Counted from the first letter of the stretch, positions 38,987-46,634 are shown. The stretch is 64,000 nt of DNA from a virus (IMGVR_UViG_3300028800_000006:1-64000); one strand, 5' to 3'. A program made the numbers and translations. Notes: a model not told the origin generated them from the letters alone.

Positions 38987-39562
38987 GTGTTTCCGTTGCT
39001 TCTGCTCGGGGTCGCCGGAGTCGTTGCAGCTGCAGTAGGGCTGACCGGCGGACCGAACCTCGCCCGCGCGGCCGTTGCGCTGAAGCAGCCGCTCGCGTAC
39101 GTGGGTAGCGCCTCGAAGTGGGCCAAGAAGCGGGGCCTGCCGCTCGACTGGGTCTTGACCACGATCTTGGTCGAGTCGAACGGCAATCCACGAGCGGCTG
39201 GCGACTCCGATGGCCGCTCGGTCGGCCTCATGCAGGTGAACGCTGTGGCACACGCGGCCGAGCTGAAGGCAGCCGGGCTCTCGCGCGAAAGCCTGTTCGA
39301 CCCGGAGACGAACATCGAATGGGGCACGAAGTATCTCGTGCAGTTTCGAGATGACGTGCAGGCTGCACTCGGTGGCCGCTCCCTGCCCGCGCCGCTCGAC
39401 GAGTTGGTGCGCCTCTCGTACAAGGGCCCGGCGGCTGTGACTGGAGCGCTGAAGCGAGGGCAGAACCCGGTGACGACGCTTTCCTGGGCGCCTGCAGCCA
39501 TCGCGAACTGGCGACAGCGGCGGTCACAGGTGCTGGCGGCACTCCGCCCGAGCGTGAGTTGA
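38987..39562 (+). CDS. Membrane-anchored lytic transglycosylase (SLT family)
   Basis: 191 residues from GTG. N-terminal transmembrane helix (FPLLLLGVAGVVAAAVGLT). The SLT domain has LPLDWVLTTILVESNGNP with catalytic Glu63, then VGLMQVNAVAHA and NIEWGTKYLVQF. Cleaves peptidoglycan glycan strands with anhydro-bond formation. The N-terminal anchor parallels virion-associated murein hydrolases such as PRD1 P7, used for local wall opening at entry. Confidence 0.88.
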   Translation: MFPLLLLGVAGVVAAAVGLTGGPNLARAAVALKQPLAYVGSASKWAKKRGLPLDWVLTTILVESNGNPRAAGDSDGRSVGLMQVNAVAHAAELKAAGLSRESLFDPETNIEWGTKYLVQFRDDVQAALGGRSLPAPLDELVRLSYKGPAAVTGALKRGQNPVTTLSWAPAAIANWRQRRSQVLAALRPSVS

Positions 39563-39588
39563 CCCGCCCACGCCGCGCGGCGTATCCT
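39559..39588 (+). promoter_or_regulatory. Promoter for the 39596 gene
   Basis: TTGACC, 18-base spacer, TATCCT, 7 bases to the ATG. The transglycosylase stop codon (39560-39562) is inside the -35 box. Confidence 0.6.
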
Positions 39589-39595
39589 GGACGGC

Positions 39596-40045
39596 ATGAT
39601 CTCGCGGACCTACGTGGTGTTGATGCCCTCGGGCGGGGAGGCGGCCACACCCGTCAACATCCCCGTGCAGGATGATCCCGGCCTGCCCACCGCGCCAGCC
39701 ACCCAAGGCAGCGCGGCCTGGTTCGAGTGGCGCGGGCGCCCGCTGCGCTTCGAGACAGTAGCAGGGGATCCTGGATTCGTTCCGCGGCTGCGGCTCGGCT
39801 TTGGATTCAGTATCGTGCCATTGGTGTCGCTTGCGACGCCTATCTCGACGGTGGTTCCGTCCGTCGCGTTTTCGGAGTCGCTCGTGCAGGACATGAGCAT
39901 CCTCACGGTGCCAGTGCTCGCCGATCCAAGTGGGATGCCGGCGATTCAGCTCACCGGGAGCAGCAGCACCGCCGGGCACACGTACCTCGTGACGCTTCAG
40001 ATCATGGAAGCCAAGGACGAGGACCGCACGGCCGAGGGGACGTAG
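39596..40045 (+). CDS. Beta-rich probable structural protein
   Basis: 149 residues. Strands dominate (RTYVVLMPSGGEAATPVNIP, AAWFEWRGRPLRFETVAGDP, LRLGFGFSIVPLVSL, SILTVPVLADP, HTYLVTLQIMEAK). Could be a jelly-roll or carbohydrate-binding fold. Leaderless-type promoter directly upstream. No family recognised. Confidence 0.6.
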   Translation: MISRTYVVLMPSGGEAATPVNIPVQDDPGLPTAPATQGSAAWFEWRGRPLRFETVAGDPGFVPRLRLGFGFSIVPLVSLATPISTVVPSVAFSESLVQDMSILTVPVLADPSGMPAIQLTGSSSTAGHTYLVTLQIMEAKDEDRTAEGT

Positions 40046-40049
40046 GCTG

Positions 40050-40277
40050 ATGGCGAAGGCAAACTATCGCGTCTGTTGGTGGTACAGCAACGACACGCAG
40101 TCGCTCAACCCCACGTGCCGCACGCTGTCTGGAAAGCAGCACAAGTCGCGCCGTGAGGCGGCAGAAACAGCGCTCATGCAGAACCCTCATGCGCTTGTGC
40201 GCGTGCGGGGAACAGCAGGAAGAGCACACGGCACCGAGTACCGCTTGATCAAGGGAAAAGTGAGGCGGGTCGGATGA
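40050..40277 (+). CDS. Small basic protein (75 residues)
   Basis: Starts 4 bases after the preceding stop. Strand-helix-strand pattern (NYRVCWWYSNDTQSLNPTCR, REAAETALMQNPHALVRVRG, GTEYRLIKGKVRRVG), strongly basic. Possibly a DNA-binding or capsid-lumen protein. Overlaps the next gene by 4 bases. Confidence 0.55.
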   Translation: MAKANYRVCWWYSNDTQSLNPTCRTLSGKQHKSRREAAETALMQNPHALVRVRGTAGRAHGTEYRLIKGKVRRVG

Positions 40278-40723
40278 TCACCCGTCAGCTCGGCGCCGGC
40301 TACGCGATCGTCCCCGTCCCGCCCGTGCCCGACTGGAACACGAGCGCTGGCGGCGGCCCCATCAGCCGGTCGTCGCAATCGTCTGTGCCAGCCGGCGCCG
40401 GCAACTACGTGTGGCGCAGCCCGCTCAACGTCGTGCGCGAGGCGGAGCCCGGCGCGGGCTGGTGGCAGGATCTCGCGGCCACGAAGATGTTCCTGCCCGA
40501 CGGCCGGCTCGTGGACGCGAAGCCGTTTGCCTACGACCAGTTCCGCGGCGGCCCGGACATCATCCAGCCGATCGTGACTCAGTCGTCTCGCCTGCTCTCG
40601 CCGTCGTTCGTGGCGATGTGCCTGGGCGCAGCCGCCGGGTACAAGCTGTCTCGCGACAATCACGTGCTGCACGCGGTCGGCGGCGCGATCGTCGGAGGCT
40701 TGCTCGGGCGCGTGTTCGGGTGA
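40274..40723 (+). CDS. Protein with C-terminal glycine-zipper membrane segment
   Basis: 149 residues. Soluble N-terminal part with low-complexity linker (NTSAGGGPISRSSQSSVPAG), then a C-terminal hydrophobic region (FVAMCLGAAAGYKL and AVGGAIVGGLLGRVFG) with GxxxG spacing. Such zippers insert into membranes, in some phages as DNA-injection proteins. Function inferred only from topology. Confidence 0.55.
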   Translation: MITRQLGAGYAIVPVPPVPDWNTSAGGGPISRSSQSSVPAGAGNYVWRSPLNVVREAEPGAGWWQDLAATKMFLPDGRLVDAKPFAYDQFRGGPDIIQPIVTQSSRLLSPSFVAMCLGAAAGYKLSRDNHVLHAVGGAIVGGLLGRVFG

Positions 40724-41067
40724 GCGCCGTGGCGGAGATTGTCACGGTCGTGTGTGACACCAAGGACGGACGTGCTACACGTGTCGAGCGGCGCATGCGC
40801 GACGTGCTTGGCGACGAGGGAATCGACTGGATTCTTGGATCGCACGATCCGAAAAGTACAGACGCTACGGCGCTCCTCGCAGCTAACGCGCTGGCCCGTG
40901 ACCGGCTGGTTGGCGAAGGCTTTACGGGAGCTACTGGCGCCGCTCTCCCGTTTTTGCCCGGACGGCCATACACCGCAGAGAGCGCAAGCACGAGATGCTG
41001 CGCCTGCGAAAGGTTGATGCCCGTGTCAGCCGGTGAGCACGTCACGGAGCCTGCCCATGCCACTTGA
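40720..41067 (+). CDS. Small-paralogue family protein (copy 8, C-terminally extended)
   Basis: 115 residues from a GTG overlapping the previous stop. The N-terminal strand pair (AEIVTVVCDTKDGRATRVER) and the motif DEGIDWILGSHDPKSTDATA then LLAANALARD place it in the family. A 45-residue C-terminal extension carries RCCACERLM, a possible metal site. It is embedded in the structural region, unlike most copies. Confidence 0.65.
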   Translation: MSAVAEIVTVVCDTKDGRATRVERRMRDVLGDEGIDWILGSHDPKSTDATALLAANALARDRLVGEGFTGATGAALPFLPGRPYTAESASTRCCACERLMPVSAGEHVTEPAHAT

Positions 41068-41839
41068 TGCAAACGAAAAAGCGCTGATCATGAAGCGCCG
41101 AGCCGCTGCAGGCTGGGACGCGCCTAGCGGCGTTCCCGATGGCCGCTACCGTGTCGGCCCTGGGGGCAAGCTCAGGCGGGTGAACCTCGGTGTGGCAGAT
41201 CAAGCACAGGATCTGCTCGCGAACATGCGCGTGAACTGGCAGGCACGCGGTGTGCTTGGGATCATCGCTGACAAGATCCATCAAGGGTATGCGGTCGCCG
41301 AGACGTTCCCGTGGTCAGCTTCATCCCACCTATGGCAGTCGCTTCCAGATGTTGTGCGAGGTGTCCAGACACCGAAAGAGGCGGCGATTGATCTGCTGAA
41401 TCAAGCGAACACCTACGCGCAGAAGATCTACGCGACGATTCCAAACGACAGCGCGCCTGTGTCAGCGCAGACACGCCGGACTGTCACAATTGCCGTGAAA
41501 AACGCGACGAAGGCGGTGAAGCTCGTTTCCAGCGCGGCTAACGATCTGAACGCGAGCATGCTGCGCGAGATCCTGGAATATCTGGCGCAGAAAACGAAAG
41601 AGGCGGCCGATTACCTCGCGAACAAGGCGAAGGACAAGTTCGGCTTCGACATCCCAAAGCCGATCATCTACGCGACACTGGCGTTGCTGGGTGTCACGAC
41701 GCTGTTTATCGCCGCCAAGCTCGTGCACACTGTGGTGCTGGGCCGGGCAAGGCTGGCTGAGGCGGAGGAAGAGGCGATCCAGATCGCAGACTCTTCTCGG
41801 CGCAAGAAGGCTTCGCGGAAGGTCGCCACGATTTCGTAG
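41057..41839 (+). CDS. Long helical protein with C-terminal-third membrane helix
   Basis: 260 residues from ATG 41057. The N-terminus has GVPDGRYRVGPGGKLRRVNL; about 50-190 is alpha-helical with coiled-coil character (AIDLLNQANTYAQKIYATIP, EILEYLAQKTKEAADYLANK). One transmembrane helix (IIYATLALLGVTTLFIAAKL, about 204-225) precedes a basic tail. Candidate virion membrane or DNA-delivery protein. Confidence 0.65.
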   Translation: MPLDANEKALIMKRRAAAGWDAPSGVPDGRYRVGPGGKLRRVNLGVADQAQDLLANMRVNWQARGVLGIIADKIHQGYAVAETFPWSASSHLWQSLPDVVRGVQTPKEAAIDLLNQANTYAQKIYATIPNDSAPVSAQTRRTVTIAVKNATKAVKLVSSAANDLNASMLREILEYLAQKTKEAADYLANKAKDKFGFDIPKPIIYATLALLGVTTLFIAAKLVHTVVLGRARLAEAEEEAIQIADSSRRKKASRKVATIS

Positions 41840-41847
41840 GAGATCAC

Positions 41848-42261
41848 ATGGTTTCAGTCACCAACACGAATCTAGGCTTCTCGATCACTTCGGCGATCAA
41901 GAGCGTCGGCAAGACCGCGATCAAGGCGCAGGGGGCTGTGTTCAAGGCGACTGGTGTGGCCTCGAAGATCCCGGGCGTGTCTCAGGGAGCGAACGCGATC
42001 GTGCCAGGCTCCGGACGGATCCTCTCGGCCGGCGGCCAGCTCGACTCGATCGTGGGCGACAAGCTCTTGAGTGTGGGGAGCGGCAGCGGGGGCACGACGA
42101 CAGCGACTGCTGTTGATCCTGGAACGGGCGGCGATCCTGGTGTGCCAGCGCAGCCGGGGAAGCGCGGCGGCTCGAAGCAGCTCATCAAGGGTGTGCCGAA
42201 CACGACGTTGGCCATCGCAGGCGGCGGGCTCCTGGTGCTGCTTCTCGTGCTGAAGCGGTAG
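41848..42261 (+). CDS. Tail-anchored membrane protein (137 residues)
   Basis: ATG with TAGGAGATCAC upstream. Residues 10-75 are helical and slightly basic (FSITSAIKSVGKTAIKAQGA), then a Gly/Thr/Pro-rich linker and a C-terminal helix (TLAIAGGGLLVLLLVLKR). Same architecture as several neighbours. Function unknown. Confidence 0.6.
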   Translation: MVSVTNTNLGFSITSAIKSVGKTAIKAQGAVFKATGVASKIPGVSQGANAIVPGSGRILSAGGQLDSIVGDKLLSVGSGSGGTTTATAVDPGTGGDPGVPAQPGKRGGSKQLIKGVPNTTLAIAGGGLLVLLLVLKR

Positions 42262-42265
42262 GGGT

Positions 42266-42294
42266 TTGCTGCCAGACGACTGGCGTTCTACACT
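42266..42294 (+). promoter_or_regulatory. Promoter for the 42301 gene
   Basis: TTGCTG, 17-base spacer, TACACT, 6 bases to the ATG at 42301. Weaker -35 than the others. Confidence 0.45.
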
Positions 42295-42300
42295 CGTGGA

Positions 42301-42474
42301 ATGACCGGACAGCCGAAATCGAACGCAGGAACCATCGCGGCCGTGATCGGCGGCCTCGCGGCCGTAGGCGGGCTCGTCGCCGCGGGTGTGGCTTCGTCGA
42401 GGAAGCCGGCGCCGCGCCTGGGCGGAGTGCGGCGGCCGGGGCTCGTTAAGAAGCCGTGCGGGTGTGGGCGGTGA
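42301..42474 (+). CDS. 57-residue membrane peptide
   Basis: One transmembrane helix (TIAAVIGGLAAVGGLVAAGV) then a basic Pro/Arg-rich tail ending CGCGR. Leaderless-type promoter directly upstream and GTGA overlap downstream support it. Resembles small virion-membrane peptides in topology. Confidence 0.55.
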   Translation: MTGQPKSNAGTIAAVIGGLAAVGGLVAAGVASSRKPAPRLGGVRRPGLVKKPCGCGR

Positions 42475-42674
42475 CGGCAGCGCAGCGCAAGGAGGCTGCT
42501 CGGCTTGCACACGCTGTGCGGAAGATGGCGCGTGAGGGCGATTGCGGGCACGCATCCAATCTCGTCTACATCATGAGGAAGAAAGGGCTCGTCAGCCCTC
42601 GCCTAGAGAACGCTCTCCACCGCGTTGTTGGCCTGTGCGGCGTACGCGCTCGGGGCTGGCCAACAGACTTCTAA
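42471..42674 (+). CDS. Small basic helical protein (67 residues)
   Basis: GTG overlaps the preceding stop. Helical, basic: QRKEAARLAHAVRKMAREGD, HASNLVYIMRKKGLVSPRLE, with paired Cys. The CxxA-type 'GDCGHASNLVYIM' segment resembles part of the 34005 gene product, so the two may be distant relatives. Function unknown. Confidence 0.55.
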   Translation: MTAAQRKEAARLAHAVRKMAREGDCGHASNLVYIMRKKGLVSPRLENALHRVVGLCGVRARGWPTDF

Positions 42675-42680
42675 AGCTAA

Positions 42681-42854
42681 TCATCGCCGCCAGTGAACCG
42701 GCCCGCCCATCCAACTGAACAGGATCACCAGCAGAACAATCAGCAGCACGACGTGCAGTAGGTTGTTCCCCCGCACCGCAGGCGGCCCGGCCCAGTAGCC
42801 TCCGCCCCAACCGGCAAACACCACGAGCAGGATGATGAGTAGAGGCCACGGCAT
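42681..42854 (-). CDS. 57-residue protein with two membrane helices
   Basis: From the ATG at 42854: WPLLIILLVVFAGWGGGYWA and LLHVVLLIVLLVILFSWMGG. The WGGGYWAG turn recalls DUF3309-like and other tiny phage membrane proteins. A GTG at 42938 with a TACATA -10-like box 8 bases upstream could add 28 residues. Single leftward gene in this segment. Confidence 0.5.
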   Translation of the reverse strand: MPWPLLIILLVVFAGWGGGYWAGPPAVRGNNLLHVVLLIVLLVILFSWMGGPVHWRR

Positions 42855-43122
42855 GGACTCCAGGCTGAGTACGATGGTGCCGGTAAGCAAGTACACGTGG
42901 GTGGGGCTGACCGATTGGCCTGAAAAGCCGAACAGCACAGTGTGCTTATGTAGCAGCGCCGTTCATGGACGGGACGAACACGAGGGGATTCTGTGGATTC
43001 GTGGAGTGCACACCGAAGCCACTGAGGACGGCCGTGCGCTACTGGCCGCATACGCGCTGTCTGATTTGGAGGCGCCGCTCCTGCCGATCAGCGATCCGCG
43101 GCTTGCTTCAGCAGCTCTTTGA
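42853..43122 (+). CDS. Small-paralogue family protein (copy 9)
   Basis: 89 residues. The motif HEGILWIRGVHTEATEDGRA then LLAAYALSD is one of the best matches to the family consensus. The N-terminal half (VSKYTWVGLTDWPEKPNSTV) is strand-like. If the ATG at 42853 is used, its start codon shares CATG (42852-42855) with the divergent membrane gene; an ATG at 42874 is an alternative. The 3' end overlaps the convergent thioredoxin gene by 35 bases. Confidence 0.6.
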   Translation: MDSRLSTMVPVSKYTWVGLTDWPEKPNSTVCLCSSAVHGRDEHEGILWIRGVHTEATEDGRALLAAYALSDLEAPLLPISDPRLASAAL

Positions 43123-43372
43123 TCGCTGCGTTCCCGAGCGCGCCGACGAACCGCTTCAGCCGGCCCTGCTTGTCCATCACGATCGTGGTCGGCGTGGCCT
43201 TCACCCCGAGCTTGTCGCCGAAGTGCGCGGCCTTGGTGTCCTGCTGCACGTCGTAGATGCCGATCGGGATCACGCGGCGATACGGCCCGGCCAGCTCCTT
43301 GAACCGCGGCAGGTACTCCTCGCAGGCGCCACAGCCGTGCATCGCGAAGACGAAGACTGCAGGGTTCGCCAC
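43088..43372 (-). CDS. Thioredoxin-like protein
   Basis: 94 residues from a GTG 2 bases after the upstream stop. AVFVFAMHGCGACEEYLPRF has the redox pair Cys-Gly-Ala-Cys, and VKATPTTIVMDKQGRLKRFV contains the conserved cis-Pro (TPT). Complete, compact thioredoxin fold. It could keep phage enzymes reduced or act as an electron donor for synthesis of dNTPs; no ribonucleotide reductase is present in the window. Confidence 0.88.
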   Translation of the reverse strand: MANPAVFVFAMHGCGACEEYLPRFKELAGPYRRVIPIGIYDVQQDTKAAHFGDKLGVKATPTTIVMDKQGRLKRFVGALGNAAIKELLKQAADR

Positions 43373-43374
43373 GG

Positions 43375-43653
43375 CTACGGCTTCCGGCAAGCCTCGAACG
43401 ACCGCCCAGCGGCGCTCATGAGCTGGCGGCCGGCGAAGTAGAGCGCGCCCGCGCCAAGCAGCGACACGATGCCGGCCGCGCCGCGCCCCTTCAGCAGCTT
43501 GTACGTGCCGAAGAGCGCCACAGGCACGCTCGACAGACCTGTGACAGCGCCAGTGACGAGCAGAGGGCGAGCTTGCTCGGCGCACTCGATGTCGGTCGTG
43601 GACGGCGCGGCACCCAGGTAGTCGGAACCGCTCAGTGTGTAGATCTCGGCCAT
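43375..43653 (-). CDS. Membrane protein (92 residues)
   Basis: From ATG 43653, chosen because a TATCCT -10 lies 6 bases upstream; an upstream ATG at 43683 is in frame. Hydrophobic segments are ARPLLVTGAVTGLSSVPVAL and AAGIVSLLGAGALYFAGRQL. Upstream of the thioredoxin gene in the same operon. Function unknown. Confidence 0.6.
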   Translation of the reverse strand: MAEIYTLSGSDYLGAAPSTTDIECAEQARPLLVTGAVTGLSSVPVALFGTYKLLKGRGAAGIVSLLGAGALYFAGRQLMSAAGRSFEACRKP

Positions 43654-43659
43654 GAAGAG

Positions 43660-43689
43660 AGGATAGACGACGCAGCCGTGCACCGTCCA
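43660..43689 (-). promoter_or_regulatory. Leftward promoter for the membrane protein-thioredoxin pair
   Basis: Minus strand: TGGACG (43689-43684), 18-base spacer, TATCCT (43665-43660), 6 bases to the ATG at 43653. Same layout as the promoters at 38053 and 39559. Confidence 0.55.
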
Positions 43690-43699
43690 GTTGCCCTCC

Positions 43700-43715
43700 T
43701 GCTAGTTAACTGGCA
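43700..43715. promoter_or_regulatory. Recurrent 16-bp palindrome, copy 3
   Basis: TGCTAGTTAACTGGCA, the exact reverse complement of copy 2. It lies 2 bases before the ATG of the glycosyltransferase (43718) and upstream of the divergent membrane-protein promoter, so it could control both. Confidence 0.6.
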
Positions 43716-43717
43716 TC

Positions 43718-44866
43718 ATGCCGCGCATGCCGACCATTCACGTTCTCGCGCCGCACCACACGATCGCAAACGACGAGTACAGCCACTGCGCGTTCACCGG
43801 CAAGGCCCGCCGGTTCGCGGCGATGATGAAGCCATTCGGCTACACGGTGCACGAGTACAGCAACGCCGGCTCGCAGAGTGCTGCCGACGTGAAGCACGTG
43901 ATGTTGAACTCCGCCGAGTTTGCGGCGCACATCAAACCCGAGCACGAGAGCCCTGGCGCGCAGGCCAATCCGCACACGCCCGCTGGAGTGATCTTCCGGC
44001 AGCGCCTGTCGCGTGCACTGGCCGAGTACGCCAAGCCAGGCGACATCGTGGCCCACATCTGGACGTCGTACTGGGAACTCATTCGGGACTTCCCGCGACT
44101 GAACCACATCGAGACCGGCATCGGCTACCCCAACGACGGGATCGGCGCGTACCGCATCTTCGAGAGCTACGCGTGGATGCACTTTCATTGGGGGCGCTAC
44201 TGCTCACCGGGCGGAGTGGTGCCGATGACCCAGCAGAGCTACGACATCGACAAGAATCCAGCCTGCACGTGGGTGGTGCCGAACTACTACGACCCGGCTG
44301 ACTGGCCTTTCGTTGGCGAGCCGGAGAATTACGTGGCGTTCATGCATCGCTTCGTCGTCGACAAGGGCATCGAAATGCTGCGCGAGGTGATCAAGGCGTG
44401 GGACAAGAAGCATCCTGGCGACGGGATGAAGTTCGTGCTCGCCGGGATGGGAGGCTACGCGCAGTGGCTCGCGGCGGGGGATTTCACGCCGGCTGAGATG
44501 GCGCGTATCGACTACCGTGGCGTGGTGAACGGGAGAGCGCGGGCCGAGCTGGTCGGGAAGGCGCGGGCGATGTTGATGCCATCGATCTTCGTCGAGCCGT
44601 TCGGTGGGTCTGGCGTCGAGGCGCAGGTGACCGGGACACCGTTGATCGGCCCGGACTTCGGAGCCTTCACCGAGACGATCGAGGACGAGGCGACCGGGTT
44701 TCGCTGCCGCACGGTCGATGATTACGTGCAGGCGATCGAAGACGCGCCGAAACTGGTGCGTCCGTACATCTCACAGCGGGCACGGAAGCTCTACTCGTTG
44801 GAGGCGTGCGGCGTGAAGTACGACAAGATCTTCAAGCGGATCACGACACAGGCGGGCGTGCGGTGA
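43718..44866 (+). CDS. GT4-type glycosyltransferase
   Basis: 382 residues. Rossmann-type halves: IHVLAPHHTIANDEYSHCAF at the N-terminus, then the donor-binding half with MKFVLAGMGGYAQWLA, YRGVVNGRARAELVGKARAM, LMPSIFVEPFGGSGVEAQVT and GTPLIGPDFGAFTETIEDEA, including the E-x7-E element typical of retaining GT-B enzymes. Transfers a sugar to an unknown acceptor, perhaps virion proteins, DNA or host surface glycans. Confidence 0.88.
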   Translation: MPRMPTIHVLAPHHTIANDEYSHCAFTGKARRFAAMMKPFGYTVHEYSNAGSQSAADVKHVMLNSAEFAAHIKPEHESPGAQANPHTPAGVIFRQRLSRALAEYAKPGDIVAHIWTSYWELIRDFPRLNHIETGIGYPNDGIGAYRIFESYAWMHFHWGRYCSPGGVVPMTQQSYDIDKNPACTWVVPNYYDPADWPFVGEPENYVAFMHRFVVDKGIEMLREVIKAWDKKHPGDGMKFVLAGMGGYAQWLAAGDFTPAEMARIDYRGVVNGRARAELVGKARAMLMPSIFVEPFGGSGVEAQVTGTPLIGPDFGAFTETIEDEATGFRCRTVDDYVQAIEDAPKLVRPYISQRARKLYSLEACGVKYDKIFKRITTQAGVR

Positions 44867-44867
44867 T

Positions 44868-44897
44868 TTGACGGCCCCCGCAGGCCCCGCTTACAAT
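44868..44897 (+). promoter_or_regulatory. Promoter for the 44905 operon
   Basis: TTGACG, 18-base spacer, TACAAT, 7 bases to the ATG at 44905. A strong match, leaderless. Confidence 0.6.
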
Positions 44898-44904
44898 CGT
44901 AAGC

Positions 44905-45552
44905 ATGCACCCGTTTTTGCTGTTACTCGGAACCGCCGCCGTCACCTACTCGCAGATGCTCGGGCACACCTGGATTGCCGGTGTGGTTGCCGTCATCGGT
45001 GGTCTTCTGCAGGCGCTGGCCAAGCGGGCCAAGATCCCGATGATGCGCTCATTGCCGACGTTCGCACCTGCCGGCTCTGGCCCCGCCATCGCGCTGTCCT
45101 TGCTGTTCCTGGTCGCTGGAGCGGTGCTGATCGCCATTCCGATCGCAGCCACGACGCAATTCGGGATTGCGGCGCGGATCTTCTTCCCTGTGCTTGGCAG
45201 CGGCGCGCTCATGATGTTCGACTCTGCCGATCTGGTCGGCGTGACCACGCCGACGTCTGCCGCAGCGCTGCTGGCGGCCCTGATGCTGCCCTTCGCCTGC
45301 GCTCACGTGCAGCCGGTGACGAACTGCGTGGAGGGTCAGCTCGGCAACCAGGGGCCCGTCATCATTGCAGAGGTCGAGGCCGATCTGGCAGCGAGAAACT
45401 TGGAAGATCTGGCGCTCGTAGCCGGCCGCATCGGATGGGTGACGCTGGGCTGCATCCTCGATGACCTGGAGGCCAAGGGAAAGCTAACCCCAGTGCAGCT
45501 GGACACCTCGCGGAAGTTCAAGACAGAGAATCGCGCCAAGCTGCACGAGTGA
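44905..45552 (+). CDS. Multi-pass membrane protein (215 residues)
   Basis: About four to five hydrophobic helices in the first 135 residues (FLLLLGTAAVTYSQML, WIAGVVAVIGGLLQAL, AIALSLLFLVAGAVLIAIP, AAALLAALMLPFACAHV), then a soluble helical tail. It precedes a lipoprotein, a protease-like gene and a lysozyme, so a holin-like or lysis-accessory role is conceivable, but it is longer than typical holins. Confidence 0.65.
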   Translation: MHPFLLLLGTAAVTYSQMLGHTWIAGVVAVIGGLLQALAKRAKIPMMRSLPTFAPAGSGPAIALSLLFLVAGAVLIAIPIAATTQFGIAARIFFPVLGSGALMMFDSADLVGVTTPTSAAALLAALMLPFACAHVQPVTNCVEGQLGNQGPVIIAEVEADLAARNLEDLALVAGRIGWVTLGCILDDLEAKGKLTPVQLDTSRKFKTENRAKLHE

Positions 45553-45863
45553 TGCGTTTCCTGCTCGCCATACTGGCCGCGTCGATGGTGCTCGGGACCA
45601 CGGGGTGCCCGAAGCCGTCGCCGACCCCGGTCGTACCTGTCGTTCCGGCAGATCCGACGTGTGGGCTGGATCAGGCTGCGCATGACGACCTCGTAGACAG
45701 CGTGGTGGGCGATCTGAACGGGCTCGACACGGCGTTGACGGTCGAGCGGGCACACTACTCGATAGCAACTGTGGGCTGCGTTGTGGACGAGGTCATCGGT
45801 GACTTCCACAACGCGCCCGATCTGATTGCGGCTGCTCAGCAGTGGCGTCAAGCGAACCCATAA
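45552..45863 (+). CDS. Small lipoprotein, possible outer spanin
   Basis: 103 residues, ATG sharing the last base of the previous stop. Signal peptide MRFLLAILAASMVLGTTGC with a lipobox-like end and Cys19 as the lipid site, then Pro-rich sequence (PKPSPTPVVPVVPADP) and a helical domain. The Pro-rich linker after the lipid Cys recalls outer-membrane spanins of phages that infect diderms. The position between a membrane protein and a lysozyme supports a lysis role. Confidence 0.65.
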   Translation: MRFLLAILAASMVLGTTGCPKPSPTPVVPVVPADPTCGLDQAAHDDLVDSVVGDLNGLDTALTVERAHYSIATVGCVVDEVIGDFHNAPDLIAAAQQWRQANP

Positions 45864-45878
45864 GGAGGAAACCTCACG

Positions 45879-46634
45879 ATGATCGATTTCAGCGCGATGA
45901 AGCTCGGCAAGCAGGCAGCTGTCCACGATCCGCGCACGCTGCGGCTCGCCGACTACGTGACGAACGCGCTCAAGCCGCCTCCGCGCATCGACTGGAGCAC
46001 GAAGGTCACGAACCTTGGGATGATGCTGAACGACAGCCTGGGCGACTGCACGATCGCGGCGGCGGGGCACATGATCCAGACCTGGACAGCCAACAACGGC
46101 AGCCAGATCGTTCTGCCCGACAGTGCCATCCTGCAGGGCTACGAAACCTTCTGCGGGTACAACCCGAGCGACCCGAGCACCGATCAGGGCGGTGTGGAGG
46201 TCACGGTGCTCAACGGGCTGAGGAAGGTCGGGCTGGGCGGCCACAAGATCTACGCCTACGTGGCGCAGGAGCCGGGCAGCCGGGCGCACATCGAGCTGTC
46301 CGTCGACTTGCTGGGCGGCTGCTATCTGGGAGTCGAGCTGCCGCGCTCGGCGCAGAACCAGCGCGTGTGGAGCGTGCCTCCAGGCGGGCCGCACGGCGAT
46401 GGCGCTCCCGGATCATGGGGGGGTCACGCGATCCCCGCGGTCGCTTACGGGCCGGCAGGCATCACAGTCATCACGTGGGGGCAGCTCCTCACCATGACCT
46501 GGAAGTTCTTCACCACGTATTGCACCGAGGCGTACGGCGTGCTCAGCCAGGACTGGGCGAACGGCGCGAAGACTGCGCCGAGCGGCTTCGACTTCGCTCA
46601 GCTGCAGGCGGACCTGGCGGCCATCACGGCGTAA
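45879..46634 (+). CDS. Papain-like cysteine peptidase fold protein
   Basis: 251 residues with AAGGAGG upstream. LNDSLGDCTIAAAGHMIQTW places Cys57 at the start of a helix as in papain-like peptidases, SWGGHAIPAVAYGPAGITVI supplies the His strand (near residue 184), and ITWGQ the next polar residue region. Could be a virion maturation protease, a peptidoglycan peptidase or a host-directed hydrolase. It lies directly before two lysis/virion-type genes. Confidence 0.65.
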   Translation: MIDFSAMKLGKQAAVHDPRTLRLADYVTNALKPPPRIDWSTKVTNLGMMLNDSLGDCTIAAAGHMIQTWTANNGSQIVLPDSAILQGYETFCGYNPSDPSTDQGGVEVTVLNGLRKVGLGGHKIYAYVAQEPGSRAHIELSVDLLGGCYLGVELPRSAQNQRVWSVPPGGPHGDGAPGSWGGHAIPAVAYGPAGITVITWGQLLTMTWKFFTTYCTEAYGVLSQDWANGAKTAPSGFDFAQLQADLAAITA

